The notes under the pieces: model-generated
What the model was told of the DNA's origin: nothing
The model's input: the letters and a program-made list of their open reading frames with translations, nothing else
The model's database searches: none
Shown: positions 55,161-64,000 of the stretch, piece after piece
How the letters are laid out: every line of letters starts with the position of its first letter
Numbering within the stretch: the first letter of the stretch is position 1
Program-made: the position numbers and the translations under genes
From: CALFVT01 sp964513675
GTDB lineage: Bacteria; Pseudomonadota; Alphaproteobacteria; Caulobacterales; Maricaulaceae
NCBI GenBank assembly: GCA_964513675.1
Contig: CAZEOD010000008.1
Span: 9,843-73,842, forward strand
Length of the DNA: 64,000 nucleotides
Reading direction: 5' to 3'

Positions 55161-55186
55161 AAGGCGCCGTTTGGCGCCTTAATTTT
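55161..55186. terminator. Bidirectional terminator between DUF885 copy 2 and dksA
   Basis: AAGGCGCC (55161-55168) pairs with GGCGCCTT (55173-55180) across GTTT, with A-rich sequence before and TTTTT after, serving both converging genes. Confidence 0.9.
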
Positions 55187-55223
55187 TACTATAAAATCAA
55201 CTAATTAGATAAATTATGAGATG

Positions 55224-55652
55224 TTAAGCGCGGGTTTTTTCGCTGCGCTCATGCATTTCTTGCGCCTCGATCGACAGCGTCGCAATCGGGCGGGCCGTTA
55301 AGCGGCCAACGCGAATGGGGTCACCTGTTTCATCGCAATAACCGTAAGTGCCTTTTTCGATCCGGTCTAAAGCCTTATCAATTTTTGCGAGCAGTTTGCG
55401 AAGACGATCTTTCGTGCGGAGCTCTAATTGGCGGTCAGCATTTGCCGCCGCTGTATCCGCAGGATCAGGGTGAGATACGCTCTCACCCTTCAAATAATTG
55501 ATTGTCTCTTTTGTCTGTTCGACAATATCAGCGCGCCATTCCAAGAGCCGCTTTTTGAAAAAAGCAGACATAACGGGATTCATAAATTCTTCTTCGTCCG
55601 TAGGCTTATAGCTCATGGGAATAGAGGCTTCCGTTTTAGACACTGCGTTCAT
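55224..55652 (-). CDS. dksA: RNA polymerase-binding protein DksA
   Basis: 142 residues (an ATG at 55664 would add four). The coiled-coil tip motif HPDPADTAA keeps the Asp residues that reach the RNA polymerase secondary channel. The C-terminal domain GTYGYCDETGDPI ... ATLSIEAQEMHERSEK has one cysteine instead of four, the common alphaproteobacterial form. With ppGpp it adjusts rRNA and amino acid promoters. Convergent with the DUF885 pair. Confidence 0.94.
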   Translation of the reverse strand: MNAVSKTEASIPMSYKPTDEEEFMNPVMSAFFKKRLLEWRADIVEQTKETINYLKGESVSHPDPADTAAANADRQLELRTKDRLRKLLAKIDKALDRIEKGTYGYCDETGDPIRVGRLTARPIATLSIEAQEMHERSEKTRA

Positions 55653-55845
55653 AAGGGATCCCATCTATTAGAATCGAGCGCAGTCTGCTTGATATTTTGA
55701 ATGTCCATAACGAAAGCACATGAAAAAAACAACTGTAAACTCCAGTAAACATGTATGAAGCCTTGCCAAACAAATATCAGAGCTTGTTTCATTATGTCCT
55801 TTTAGCTATCGCAAAAGATGTAATTTCTTCTGTAAGAGGCCCGCA

Positions 55846-56688
55846 ATGAAGTTTTCAGGTACAGAATCATATGTTGCCACCCAAGACCTTATGGTCGCTG
55901 TCAACGCAGCAATTTTACTGGAACGCCCGCTCTTAATTAAGGGCGAGCCCGGGACAGGCAAGACCGTTTTGGCTCATGAAATCGCTAAGGGCCTCAAGAC
56001 CCCGCTGCTCGAGTGGAACATAAAATCGACGACCAAGGCCCAGCAAGGCCTTTACGAATATGACGCCGTTGCACGCCTGCGCGATAGTCAACTCGGCGAA
56101 GACCGTGTCCATGATATCTCTAACTATATTCGCAAAGGAAAGCTATGGGAGGCCTTTACCGCTCCGCAGCGTCCTATTTTACTCATTGATGAGATTGATA
56201 AGGCCGATATTGAATTTCCCAATGATCTGCTACATGAACTCGATAAAATGCAATTTCACGTCTATGAGACGGGCGAAACGGTCATAGCCCAGCAACGCCC
56301 CATCATTATTATTACGTCAAATAATGAAAAAGACTTGCCCGACGCCTTCTTGCGCCGCTGTTTTTTCCATTACATTCAATTTCCAGACACAGAAACAATG
56401 CAAGACATCGTCAATGTCCATTTCCCCGATTTAAAACCACGGCTTTTATCGGCCGCGCTCAAACGCTTTTATGCCGTTCGCGATACACCGGGACTTAAGA
56501 AAAAACCGTCAACGTCAGAGCTTTTGGATTGGCTCAAATTATTACTTGTTGAGGATATTGATCCTGAAACGCTGAAAGAAGCAGATCCAAAGAAATTGAT
56601 TCCGCCGCTTCATGGTGCGCTGTTAAAAAACGAGCAAGACGTACATTTATTTGAACGCCTCGCCTTTCTGAACCGCCGCGGGCAATAG
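55846..56688 (+). CDS. MoxR family AAA+ ATPase
   Basis: 280 residues, full length for this CoxD-like group. Walker A GEPGTGKTVL, Walker B PILLIDEIDKADIEF, sensor ITSNNEKDLPDAFLRRC and the C-terminal GALLKNEQDVHLFERL are intact. Such ATPases act as chaperones with a VWA-domain partner usually encoded next. Here the next gene is convergent and unrelated, so the partner must be elsewhere. GAGG precedes the ATG. Confidence 0.92.
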   Translation: MKFSGTESYVATQDLMVAVNAAILLERPLLIKGEPGTGKTVLAHEIAKGLKTPLLEWNIKSTTKAQQGLYEYDAVARLRDSQLGEDRVHDISNYIRKGKLWEAFTAPQRPILLIDEIDKADIEFPNDLLHELDKMQFHVYETGETVIAQQRPIIIITSNNEKDLPDAFLRRCFFHYIQFPDTETMQDIVNVHFPDLKPRLLSAALKRFYAVRDTPGLKKKPSTSELLDWLKLLLVEDIDPETLKEADPKKLIPPLHGALLKNEQDVHLFERLAFLNRRGQ

Positions 56689-56709
56689 ATCGGTTGCGGC
56701 AGTCCGGTC

Positions 56710-57987
56710 TTACGGCTCGTCCCAAATATTCGGAACTTCTTTAAGGGCATCGGCATAATAGCGTTTAAAACCCGGTAATTTAACTTGATTGAGAAAGGCC
56801 GAATAGGCCAGATAACTCACCAAAAACCGCAGATCTTTCACCCAAGGCGGAAGATATTTCGGCGCATATATAAGTCCTTCTTTGCGTAAATAAGCCAAGG
56901 CCGGAATATCTTCGACATCCAATTTTCCGGCGAATAACAAGCGAATAAGGTCAGCGCGCTTTAAGCTAACAACGGTGCGCATGAAATTATGCACCCGCAT
57001 CAAGCCCTTTAAGTAAACAAGGTCTTTGGTAAAGGGAGCACCGCCCGTAACAACCCCGCCGCGAAAAACACGAAACGTATTATTATAGGCCTTACTGGGG
57101 TCGTCAAAACGCTCCATATAAACGTCAAAAACCTCTTTAAAATCAGCCCCCTGCACGGCCATGTTAATCACGCGGACACGGTCGGATAGCCGCCGGAAAC
57201 GGTCTGGATCCATCGCGCCGCTAATGATTTCAGCAAACACCGCAAGTCCCTCTTGAATTTCGGTTGTTCCCGCATGGGCACGGCCCAAAATAGGGAATGC
57301 ATCTTGCTTGCGCCCATTTTTCGCCGTCCCCGCATGAATGAAAGCTTCATGTTGCAAAAGCTGCTCAACATCGCGGGCCGTAAAAATAGCATCGGCGCGC
57401 AGCCTTATGCGCTTAGAGCCGGCAATCGCTTTGGCCGATAAATTATCAACGACCTTCACCGCCGGTAAATCATCACCAAAGTAACGCCGCAATGAAGGCT
57501 TAAGTTGATCCGCGAATCCTTGCGCGTCAAATTGTGCGTCTGCCGCTCCCAAGTTGAGATTATCAACTGATATATCCGTAAATATCCCGTCCATATGCTC
57601 CGCAAGGTCAATGACCTTTGTGGTCCCGTCGAGCATAACGTCATCGGGCGCCCCGAATAGCTTGGCCGAAAAAGCAAAAAAATCTGCACTGCCGCGACTA
57701 TCAAGCATATCAGCCGTCGTCTCTAGCGTCCCGGCGGTGCGGCTCAACCAATCAAACACGGGATGATCGCCCAAAGGCAGGGCAAGCTGCGATAAAATAT
57801 CCCGCGCAGGGCTTGTATCAACATTAGCATAGACGGGTTGAGGTAGCGCTCCCGTCTTCAAAAATTTCGTTTTGACCTCCGCCGTCCAATTTACGGACCG
57901 TAATATCGGCAAATGCGACGCTGAACGCTCTAATTGACGCGCAATATCAATCGTATTTTCAATCTGTGTGTCTGTCAGTTTTTCCAT
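56710..57987 (-). CDS. QEGLA-motif (DUF1704/MATCAP-like) metalloprotease
   Basis: 425 residues. The HEXXXH motif HEAFIH (about residue 214) and, further on, GTTEIQEGLAVFAEI match the family that includes bacterial 'flavohemoglobin expression-modulating QEGLA' proteins and the eukaryotic tubulin tyrosine carboxypeptidase MATCAP. A carboxypeptidase-type role is suggested by that homology; bacterial substrates are unknown. No signal peptide is seen, so it is cytosolic. Convergent with the MoxR gene, 21 bp away. Confidence 0.85.
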   Translation of the reverse strand: MEKLTDTQIENTIDIARQLERSASHLPILRSVNWTAEVKTKFLKTGALPQPVYANVDTSPARDILSQLALPLGDHPVFDWLSRTAGTLETTADMLDSRGSADFFAFSAKLFGAPDDVMLDGTTKVIDLAEHMDGIFTDISVDNLNLGAADAQFDAQGFADQLKPSLRRYFGDDLPAVKVVDNLSAKAIAGSKRIRLRADAIFTARDVEQLLQHEAFIHAGTAKNGRKQDAFPILGRAHAGTTEIQEGLAVFAEIISGAMDPDRFRRLSDRVRVINMAVQGADFKEVFDVYMERFDDPSKAYNNTFRVFRGGVVTGGAPFTKDLVYLKGLMRVHNFMRTVVSLKRADLIRLLFAGKLDVEDIPALAYLRKEGLIYAPKYLPPWVKDLRFLVSYLAYSAFLNQVKLPGFKRYYADALKEVPNIWDEP

Positions 57988-58059
57988 ATCGCGTCCTATG
58001 CCGCGAAATTATACAATTTTCCACCAGAATATACCCGAAAACAACTGAAATCCTTGTGA

Positions 58060-58120
58060 GATTCTGTCCAATCTTTCATTGGCCTTCGCGAATTTGTCCG
58101 CTAAGAGTAAAGACTGAATC
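58060..58120. promoter_or_regulatory. Two GANTC (CcrM) sites in the autotransporter upstream region
   Basis: GATTC at 58060-58064 and GAATC at 58116-58120 lie 87 and 31 bp before the autotransporter start. CcrM methylates GANTC in this group, and such sites in promoters can make transcription cell-cycle dependent. No GcrA-type promoter could be assigned. Confidence 0.3.
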
Positions 58121-58146
58121 ATTTATTCGTGATTATGGAAAGCTTT

Positions 58147-61100
58147 ATGTTCACTAATCGTCTATTATCCAGCGCGGCCCTCCCGCTCGCGGCCCTCCTT
58201 TTGGCTTCCGTAGCGAGCGCGCAAACAACCGTTGATGCTGACCGCACGACCCCGCTGGTAACGGGGGCAGATGGTGAAGTTACAATTAACACAGGAGTCG
58301 CTGTTGAGACTGAAGGCGGCACGGTTGTTACCATAAACTCTGATGATGATGTCCTAAACGCCGGCACCATACGAACACAGGATGATGACGATTCTATTGG
58401 CGTTCTAATCACCGGCGGCGTCACAGCAAATTATACTCAAACAGGCAGCATTAATCTGATTGAGGACGTAACACCGGAAGACCTAGATAATGACGGTACA
58501 TTTGACGGGCCTTTCGCGCAGGGAAACAACCGTATCGGCGTTTTAATCTCTGGCGCGAGTCCTTTTACCGGAAATGTTGATATTCAATCCGGACAAATTT
58601 TAATCGAAGGCAATAATTCAGCGGCCATTAGGCTAGCGGCTGATTCAACAATATCTGGCGATATTATTTCAGCCGGAACCCTGTCAGTATCGGGCGATAA
58701 TGCTGTTGGGATTGATGTTCAGGGCCTAGTGATTGGACAGCTGGCAAATAATGGCAGCATTGTTACGCAGGGCTTGAATGCTCAAGCCATTAATGTCGAG
58801 AATGATGTTGAGGGTTCCGTCCGCAATACAGGGCAAATCGCCAATTCTGGATTTAGGTTCACAACGCGCCCGAATCTTATCGGTAGAAACCTCGTGGACG
58901 GAGAAGATAACCTTCAAGCCGGTGCAGCCATTGAGATCAACGGAAATGTTTCGCAAGGTGTCTTCCTTGGCCAAAATTTTGTAACGACTGAAAATGAAGA
59001 CGGCACAACATCAACGGCGCTCGTTTCAAACAGCAGTATTACCCAAGCGGGTCTCGCGCCTGCAATCTTAATTGACGGGCAAGGCAGCCCTATATCAATT
59101 GGCCTTGTCGCAACCATTTCAGACCCCGAAGATCCTGATTTTGATCCGAATCTTCAATTTGGATTTATTCAACAAGGACAAATTGCGGCTAACGGAATTT
59201 TTGATGATGTTGGCGCAACGGCTGTTGAACTGGCTGATGTTACCATTGAGGGCGGCATTTTCAACGCCGGCAGCATTACAACAACAATTTTCCGCAGCGG
59301 CGATGACGGAACGGCTGATGCCCCCTTATTTGACGGCCATGGCCGCGGCTTCTTCCTGTCCGAAAATGCAACGATTGATGATTTTGTAAACGAAGGCTTC
59401 ATTGCGGTCATAACATCTGAGGCCGTAGATGAGATATTCCAAGATCGTGACAATATTATCCCGGCTCGGCTTGTTCAGGGGACAGCCATTGAAATCTCAT
59501 CCGATTCTGCCGTACAACGGCTCATAAACCGCGGCATTATATCTTCAACGGCAACGGCCCGTAATGCAGAGGCAACGGCTATTATTGACCGCTCTGGCAC
59601 ATTAAGCACAATCGTCAATGAAGGCAGCATTTTTGCCCTTAGCGTTAATTCGGATGCCGCCGGCGATGCCGCAACTAATTTTACGAATACTGCGCTAGAT
59701 CTTAGAGAAAACACAAGCGGCGTTACGATTAATCAAGGCCTATCTATTGATGACAACCCGGATGATGTCATTAACCCGCCCTTACCCGCGATTGCTGGCG
59801 ACATCATACTCGGCAGCGGCGATGATAGTATCATAGCAACAGCCGGCTCAATCATTGGTAATGTATCTTTTGGCGATGGCGCAGATATATTAAGCCTTAA
59901 TAATGCAATCCTTGCCGGCAGCCTATCTGATAGCGACAATAACCTTGTCTTGACGGCAGAGAATAACAGCTCATTCTCACAAACACTTGTTGCGCCCGTA
60001 AATGTCACATCCGCCAGCTTCGATAGCACATCGGATTTCCAGACTGTTGTTGATGGCGTCAGCGGCGAAGCCGGATCACTCATCGCCTCAGACACGATTA
60101 GTTTTGCAGACGGCGCAGAAATTGGCATATCGCTCAATAATGTTTTGGCATCAGGAAGTGAAAGCTTTGTTGTCGCCTCTGCGGATAACCTTGTGATTGA
60201 AGGCGCAATTGACCAGCTTGATACATCTGTATCGCCGTTCCTTTATGACGTTGTCTACTCACTTGATCCGTCCGATGCCAATACCTTGCTCGTTACGCTT
60301 GATCTGCGTAGCACGGATGATTTAGGTCTTGATAGCCGTCAAGCCGCAGGGTTTACCTCGGCCTTCGAAGCCCTCGCCAGCAATGCACAGCTAGGACAGG
60401 CTTTTACATCCATCACTGAAGAGGCCCAATTTAATCAAGCCTTTAACCAGCTTTTGCCAGAAATTTCCGCCTCACCGCTTTATTTCATTCAGGCCAATGT
60501 TGACGGCGCGATTGGCGCGGTTGGTTCACATCTTGAAAATGCCAGAAGATCTCAAGACCGCTCTGGCGGCGCGTGGCTACAACAATTCACCTATTTCGCA
60601 GACCGTGAGCTTGACGGCTTATCTGAACAGTTTCGCGGATTTGGGTTTGGCTTTACGGGCGGTTTTGACACATCTTGGGGCCCCTTCCATACGGTTGGCG
60701 CCAATATTGGATTTGCCTCCACACAGGTTGAAGATGTTCTAGGCGTTGATGAACCCCTTAATATTGTGACCTATCAAGCCGGCACCTATGCCGGCGCAGA
60801 GTTTAATAATATCAGCCTTGATCTTTACGGCGGCATTGGCCTTTCAGATATTGAAAGCAACCGCCTTGTCCGCTTTGGCGACTTCAGCGGCCAAGCGCGC
60901 GGCGAACGTAATGCCACCCATATTAACGGCTCGGCCCGCCTCGGCTATACCGCCGATCTTGGGGATCGTTTCTGGGTTCGGCCCGCCGTCAGCCTAGACT
61001 ATCTCCGTCTTGACGAAGAAGGCTTCCGCGAAACTGGAGATTCGGGTCTTGCGCTCGGTGTTGAATCGCGCGTGTCTGACCGCGCTGGCGCAACAGCTTT

Positions 61101-61419
61101 ATTGAACGCGGGGGCTGTGTTTAATGGCAACCGCACATGGATACGCCCCTCCCTTCGCGCAGGATACCGGACAGACTTTATCTCTGATCCTGTTCTGACA
61201 CAGTTCCGCTTTATTGACCTTGCTGATGGCAGCGGTGGTTTATTTGATAGCAGCCTTGCGGAAACGCTCAGCGGAGACTTCCCTGATAGCGGGTTTATCC
61301 TTGGTTTCACAGTTGCAGCCGGATCGAAATGGTCATCATTCTCATTCGATTTTGATAGTGATATCCGCGATGGATTTATTCGTCACACAGGCCGCGTTGT
61401 GGTTAGGCTTCTGTTTTAA
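58147..61419 (+). CDS. Autotransporter beta-barrel protein
   Basis: 1,090 residues from ATG 58147 (GGAAAG upstream; in-frame starts at 58129 and 58135 are less likely). The signal peptide ends near VASA. The passenger (about 30-790) is a Gly/Asn/Asp-rich beta-helix with repeated GxI-NxGxI units. The C-terminal barrel (about 800-1090, from SGGAWLQQFTYF) ends in VVRLLF with terminal Phe, as outer-membrane insertion requires. Adhesin or surface function is likely. It overlaps the convergent aminotransferase gene by 17 bp. Confidence 0.93.
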   Translation: MFTNRLLSSAALPLAALLLASVASAQTTVDADRTTPLVTGADGEVTINTGVAVETEGGTVVTINSDDDVLNAGTIRTQDDDDSIGVLITGGVTANYTQTGSINLIEDVTPEDLDNDGTFDGPFAQGNNRIGVLISGASPFTGNVDIQSGQILIEGNNSAAIRLAADSTISGDIISAGTLSVSGDNAVGIDVQGLVIGQLANNGSIVTQGLNAQAINVENDVEGSVRNTGQIANSGFRFTTRPNLIGRNLVDGEDNLQAGAAIEINGNVSQGVFLGQNFVTTENEDGTTSTALVSNSSITQAGLAPAILIDGQGSPISIGLVATISDPEDPDFDPNLQFGFIQQGQIAANGIFDDVGATAVELADVTIEGGIFNAGSITTTIFRSGDDGTADAPLFDGHGRGFFLSENATIDDFVNEGFIAVITSEAVDEIFQDRDNIIPARLVQGTAIEISSDSAVQRLINRGIISSTATARNAEATAIIDRSGTLSTIVNEGSIFALSVNSDAAGDAATNFTNTALDLRENTSGVTINQGLSIDDNPDDVINPPLPAIAGDIILGSGDDSIIATAGSIIGNVSFGDGADILSLNNAILAGSLSDSDNNLVLTAENNSSFSQTLVAPVNVTSASFDSTSDFQTVVDGVSGEAGSLIASDTISFADGAEIGISLNNVLASGSESFVVASADNLVIEGAIDQLDTSVSPFLYDVVYSLDPSDANTLLVTLDLRSTDDLGLDSRQAAGFTSAFEALASNAQLGQAFTSITEEAQFNQAFNQLLPEISASPLYFIQANVDGAIGAVGSHLENARRSQDRSGGAWLQQFTYFADRELDGLSEQFRGFGFGFTGGFDTSWGPFHTVGANIGFASTQVEDVLGVDEPLNIVTYQAGTYAGAEFNNISLDLYGGIGLSDIESNRLVRFGDFSGQARGERNATHINGSARLGYTADLGDRFWVRPAVSLDYLRLDEEGFRETGDSGLALGVESRVSDRAGATALLNAGAVFNGNRTWIRPSLRAGYRTDFISDPVLTQFRFIDLADGSGGLFDSSLAETLSGDFPDSGFILGFTVAAGSKWSSFSFDFDSDIRDGFIRHTGRVVVRLLF

Positions 61420-62530
61420 TCCAGCGGCTTAATCGTTCCAGCGCGTCCGAAACTTGGGCCTGCGATTGCGGAAAACTAAACCGCATAAATTTATGGCCAT
61501 TGACAGGGTCAAAATCAATTCCGGGCGTGGTAGCAATTCCCGTATCCGATAATAGTCTTTTGCAAAAATCCAGACTATTGTGGGTATAACGGCTAATATC
61601 CGTATAGATATAAAACGCACCGTCAGGTGGGGCCATATCCCCAAAGCCGAGCTGCGGCAGAGCATCGAGCATTAGCTTGCGATTTTGCGCATAAATATCC
61701 AGAAAACCATCATAATAATCCCGTTGATCCATAGCCGTTAAAGCTGCAATTTGACTTAAAGACGGGGCCGTCAGAAAATAATTTGTTTGCCGTGCATTTA
61801 CAGCATCTATCATATCATCAGGCACAACCATCCATCCGATACGCCATCCCGGCAAGCAGAAATATTTCGAAAAACTATTAATAACAAAAGCTTGCGGCAA
61901 TAAAGCGCTCACAGACAGCGTTTCCATTTGATAACTCAGGCGATGATAAATCTCATCGGAAATAATGCGGATATTGTGTTGGCCGCAAAAGGCCGTAATC
62001 GCCTTCATTTCATCGGGCGGAATAATCGATCCCGTCGGGTTTGCTGGACTGGCCAAGATCAATCCATGCGGCAATGGCGTTATTTTCGATAGCCTGTCCG
62101 CTGTCATTTGAAATTGGTTTTCAATGCCGCACTGCACCTCAACAGCCTGTAAACCCAGACCTTTAACCGTATTCCGGTAAGCGACATAACCGGGTCGCGC
62201 CATAGCAATACGCTCACCCGGTTTAAAAGCCGCCGATAGGGCCAAAACCAAAGCCGGAGACGCCCCGCAGGTTAGAAAAATCTGCTCGGGCCGAATATTC
62301 GCGCCGTAACGCTGCGCATAATCCTCTTCCAAGCGCTGTTTTAAATCATGGCTTTCCCAATATCCCGGAACGCCCCTCTCCATCGCTCCATTAACCGCAA
62401 GCTTTACAGCCTGCGGAAGAGCCGCTGTCGGCTGTCCATACTCCATATGAATGACATTGCGCCCGTCCGCCTCTAGGGCTATGGCTAAGCGGCCAATTTC
62501 CATCGCTTTAAAAGATTCGATCTGCGTCAT
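61403..62530 (-). CDS. Class I/II pyridoxal-phosphate aminotransferase
   Basis: 375 residues of fold type I. The PLP region shows TCGASPALVLAL, LASPANPTGSIIPP, ISDEIYHRLSYQ and SFSKYFCLPGWRIGWM with the Schiff-base Lys. AspC/AlaT-like; the amino donor is not determined. Convergent overlap with the autotransporter; 62 bp from the divergent parE start. Confidence 0.93.
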   Translation of the reverse strand: MTQIESFKAMEIGRLAIALEADGRNVIHMEYGQPTAALPQAVKLAVNGAMERGVPGYWESHDLKQRLEEDYAQRYGANIRPEQIFLTCGASPALVLALSAAFKPGERIAMARPGYVAYRNTVKGLGLQAVEVQCGIENQFQMTADRLSKITPLPHGLILASPANPTGSIIPPDEMKAITAFCGQHNIRIISDEIYHRLSYQMETLSVSALLPQAFVINSFSKYFCLPGWRIGWMVVPDDMIDAVNARQTNYFLTAPSLSQIAALTAMDQRDYYDGFLDIYAQNRKLMLDALPQLGFGDMAPPDGAFYIYTDISRYTHNSLDFCKRLLSDTGIATTPGIDFDPVNGHKFMRFSFPQSQAQVSDALERLSRWIKTEA

Positions 62531-62592
62531 ATATCCCCATCTATATCATTCTCCCTCTTGACCCAATCCCCAAATCAGCGTCCTTTGTTTCC

Positions 62593-64000
62593 ATGTCAAA
62601 TGCAGCTTCCAATACCGCGCCAATAGATCAAAAGAAAGCCGCAGAAGATTCATATTCGGCCAAAGATATTCAAGTCCTCGAAGGCCTTGAACCTGTCCGT
62701 CTTCGCCCGGGCATGTATATTGGCGGCACTGATGACCGCGCACTCCATCACCTCTTTGCCGAAGTCATTGATAATTCCATGGATGAAGCCGTTGCTGGAC
62801 ATGCCAGCCGCATTGAGGTTGAATTGGATAATGAAGGCTTCCTATCTGTCACCGATAATGGACGCGGCATCCCGATTGACCCCCACCCGAAACATAAAAA
62901 TCAATCCGCACTTGAAGTGATTATGACGACCCTTCATGCGGGCGGTAAATTCTCTAGCGACGCCTATGAAACTTCTGGAGGCTTACACGGAGTCGGTGTC
63001 TCTGTCGTTAATGCGTTGTCTGACCTCCTTGAAGTCGAAGTTGCCCGCAATAAACAGCTTTACAAAATGCAATTCCAGCGCGGGAAAGCCATCACAAAGC
63101 TTCAAAAATTAGGACCAATTAATAATCGCCGCGGCACCAAAGTCCGTTTCCATCCTGATCCAGACATATTTGGTAAAAGCGCAAGATTTAAACCGGCTAA
63201 ATTATTCCGCATGACACGGGCGAAAGCTTATCTTCAGCGGGGCGTTGAAATCCGCTGGAAATGCGCCCCAGAACTCGTCGAAGAACTTGATGCCGTCCCG
63301 ACAGAAGCGAGTTTTCATTTCCCCAATGGCCTCGCTGATTTCTTACGCGAAACCATTGGCAGCAAAGTCACGGTCACAAGCGATTTATTTGCGGGGCAAT
63401 CCAAAAAACAAAAAGGCCACGGCCATGTCGAATGGGCGGTGACATGGTCACCCCAAGGGTACGGCGAGGCTGATAGCTTTATCCGCTCTTATTGTAACAC
63501 CGTCCCAACCCCCGGCGGCGGCACCCATGAATCAGGCCTGCGCGCCGCAATTACCAAAGGCCTTCGCGCCTATGCGGATATTGCGGGCATGGGCAAGAAA
63601 GTCTCCAATGTCACGCCAGATGATGTCATGCACGGCGTTGGAGCCCTCGTGTCTATCTTTATTTCTAATCCAGAGTTCCAAGGACAAACCAAAGATAGGC
63701 TCTCAAATACTGAAGCTGCAAAAATTGTTGAAAATGCTGTGCGCGATCCGTTTGACCATTGGCTCGCGAGCTCCCCGAAAGATGCCCAAAAGCTACTTGA
63801 ATGGGCCATTGAAAATTCCGAGGAACGCCTACGCCGTAAACGCGCCCGTGATGTTAAGCGTAAATCCGCAACAAAGCGCCTCCGCCTCCCCGGCAAACTG
63901 GCGGACTGCTCGCGCAAAGGCTCCGAAGATACAGAGCTTTTTATCGTCGAAGGCGACTCAGCGGGCGGGTCTGCAAAACAGGCCCGCAACCGTATCACAC
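62593..64000 (+). CDS. parE: DNA topoisomerase IV subunit B, 3'-truncated by the window edge
   Basis: 469 residues are visible. The GHKL ATPase has VIDNSMDEAV, TDNGRGIPIDPHPKHK and SGGLHGVGVSVVNALS; the transducer domain and the start of the Toprim domain (FIVEGDSAGGSAKQARN) follow. GIPxDxHPK and the lack of GyrB-specific inserts fit ParE. Decatenates replicated chromosomes with ParC. The start is ATG 62593, diverging from the aminotransferase. Confidence 0.94.
   Translation, partial: MSNAASNTAPIDQKKAAEDSYSAKDIQVLEGLEPVRLRPGMYIGGTDDRALHHLFAEVIDNSMDEAVAGHASRIEVELDNEGFLSVTDNGRGIPIDPHPKHKNQSALEVIMTTLHAGGKFSSDAYETSGGLHGVGVSVVNALSDLLEVEVARNKQLYKMQFQRGKAITKLQKLGPINNRRGTKVRFHPDPDIFGKSARFKPAKLFRMTRAKAYLQRGVEIRWKCAPELVEELDAVPTEASFHFPNGLADFLRETIGSKVTVTSDLFAGQSKKQKGHGHVEWAVTWSPQGYGEADSFIRSYCNTVPTPGGGTHESGLRAAITKGLRAYADIAGMGKKVSNVTPDDVMHGVGALVSIFISNPEFQGQTKDRLSNTEAAKIVENAVRDPFDHWLASSPKDAQKLLEWAIENSEERLRRKRARDVKRKSATKRLRLPGKLADCSRKGSEDTELFIVEGDSAGGSAKQARNRIT

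Noticed and set aside
55224..55652. DksA with one cysteine instead of the four-Cys zinc finger
   Set aside because: This is the normal form in alphaproteobacteria; the coiled-coil tip residues are intact.
55846..56688. Truncated MoxR gene
   Set aside because: The C-terminal segment typical of this family is present; the length is normal.
1..64000. Mobile elements, CRISPR arrays, tRNA and rRNA genes
   Set aside because: No transposase or integrase, regularly spaced repeats or RNA-gene-like sequence was seen on reading; the lysis-like pair is the only phage-like content.

Overview
The window looks like a chromosomal stretch of a marine or aquatic alphaproteobacterium, most likely from the Hyphomonadaceae/Robiginitomaculum-type stalked or dimorphic group. 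The evidence is a full-length CckA cell-cycle kinase, a GAAC-N7-GAAC (LexA-type) box upstream of recA, the single-cysteine alphaproteobacterial form of DksA, an alphaproteobacterial ParE, a sigma factor paired with a DUF6768-like protein, and an astaxanthin-type crtW/crtZ carotenoid locus. Base composition is moderate by eye and was not counted. There is no tRNA, rRNA, CRISPR array, transposase or integrase that I can see. Three runs of N (6257-6266, 10694-10793, 41647-41656) mark draft-assembly joins. Each falls inside a gene, and each reading frame is restored if the flanking duplicated bases are collapsed.

Layout. 1-1726: 3' part of a hybrid histidine kinase. 1756-7952 (minus): six-gene acyl-CoA operon (two SDRs, an APH-like kinase, three acyl-CoA dehydrogenases). 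8065-9240: DUF3667 membrane protein. 9237-10129: a two-gene phage-like lysis cassette. 10223-12716: two inner-membrane-anchored proteins, one with cytoplasmic HhH/DUF2853 DNA-binding-like domains and one with a periplasmic OmpA domain. 12882-23181: nitronate monooxygenase, two divergent M28 peptidases, two glycosyltransferases, an M1 peptidase with a DUF6702-like partner, a GST and a VOC protein. 23250-26576: AsmA. 26729-29843: ThuA/Gfo-Idh-MocA/TIM-barrel sugar operon with a LacI-type operator candidate.

30027-40109 is a carotenoid island. crtE, an ABC-2 exporter (ATPase and permease), crtW and crtZ form one overlapping plus-strand operon. crtB lies on the minus strand downstream of a DUF1993 gene, a 35-residue membrane peptide and an SdpI/SdpR pair. 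crtI-crtY form a second minus-strand operon. The expected route is FPP to GGPP (CrtE), phytoene (CrtB), lycopene (CrtI), beta-carotene (CrtY), then ketolation and hydroxylation to astaxanthin-type xanthophylls (CrtW, CrtZ).

40197-51319 is a housekeeping block: trmJ, icd, a four-gene sigma-factor operon (sigma, DUF6768-like, VOC, glutaminyl cyclase), alaS, recA and cckA. 51446-55124 carries tandem DUF885 lipoproteins, followed by dksA, a MoxR AAA ATPase without its usual VWA partner, a MATCAP-like (QEGLA/DUF1704) metalloprotease, an autotransporter, a class I/II aminotransferase and the 5' part of parE.

The least ordinary signals are the membrane-anchored DNA-binding-like protein encoded next to a peptidoglycan-binding OmpA protein, the ABC exporter and SdpRI module embedded in the carotenoid island, a terminator-shaped hairpin inside the coding start of the DUF6702-like gene, and a perfect inverted repeat in the alaS promoter region.
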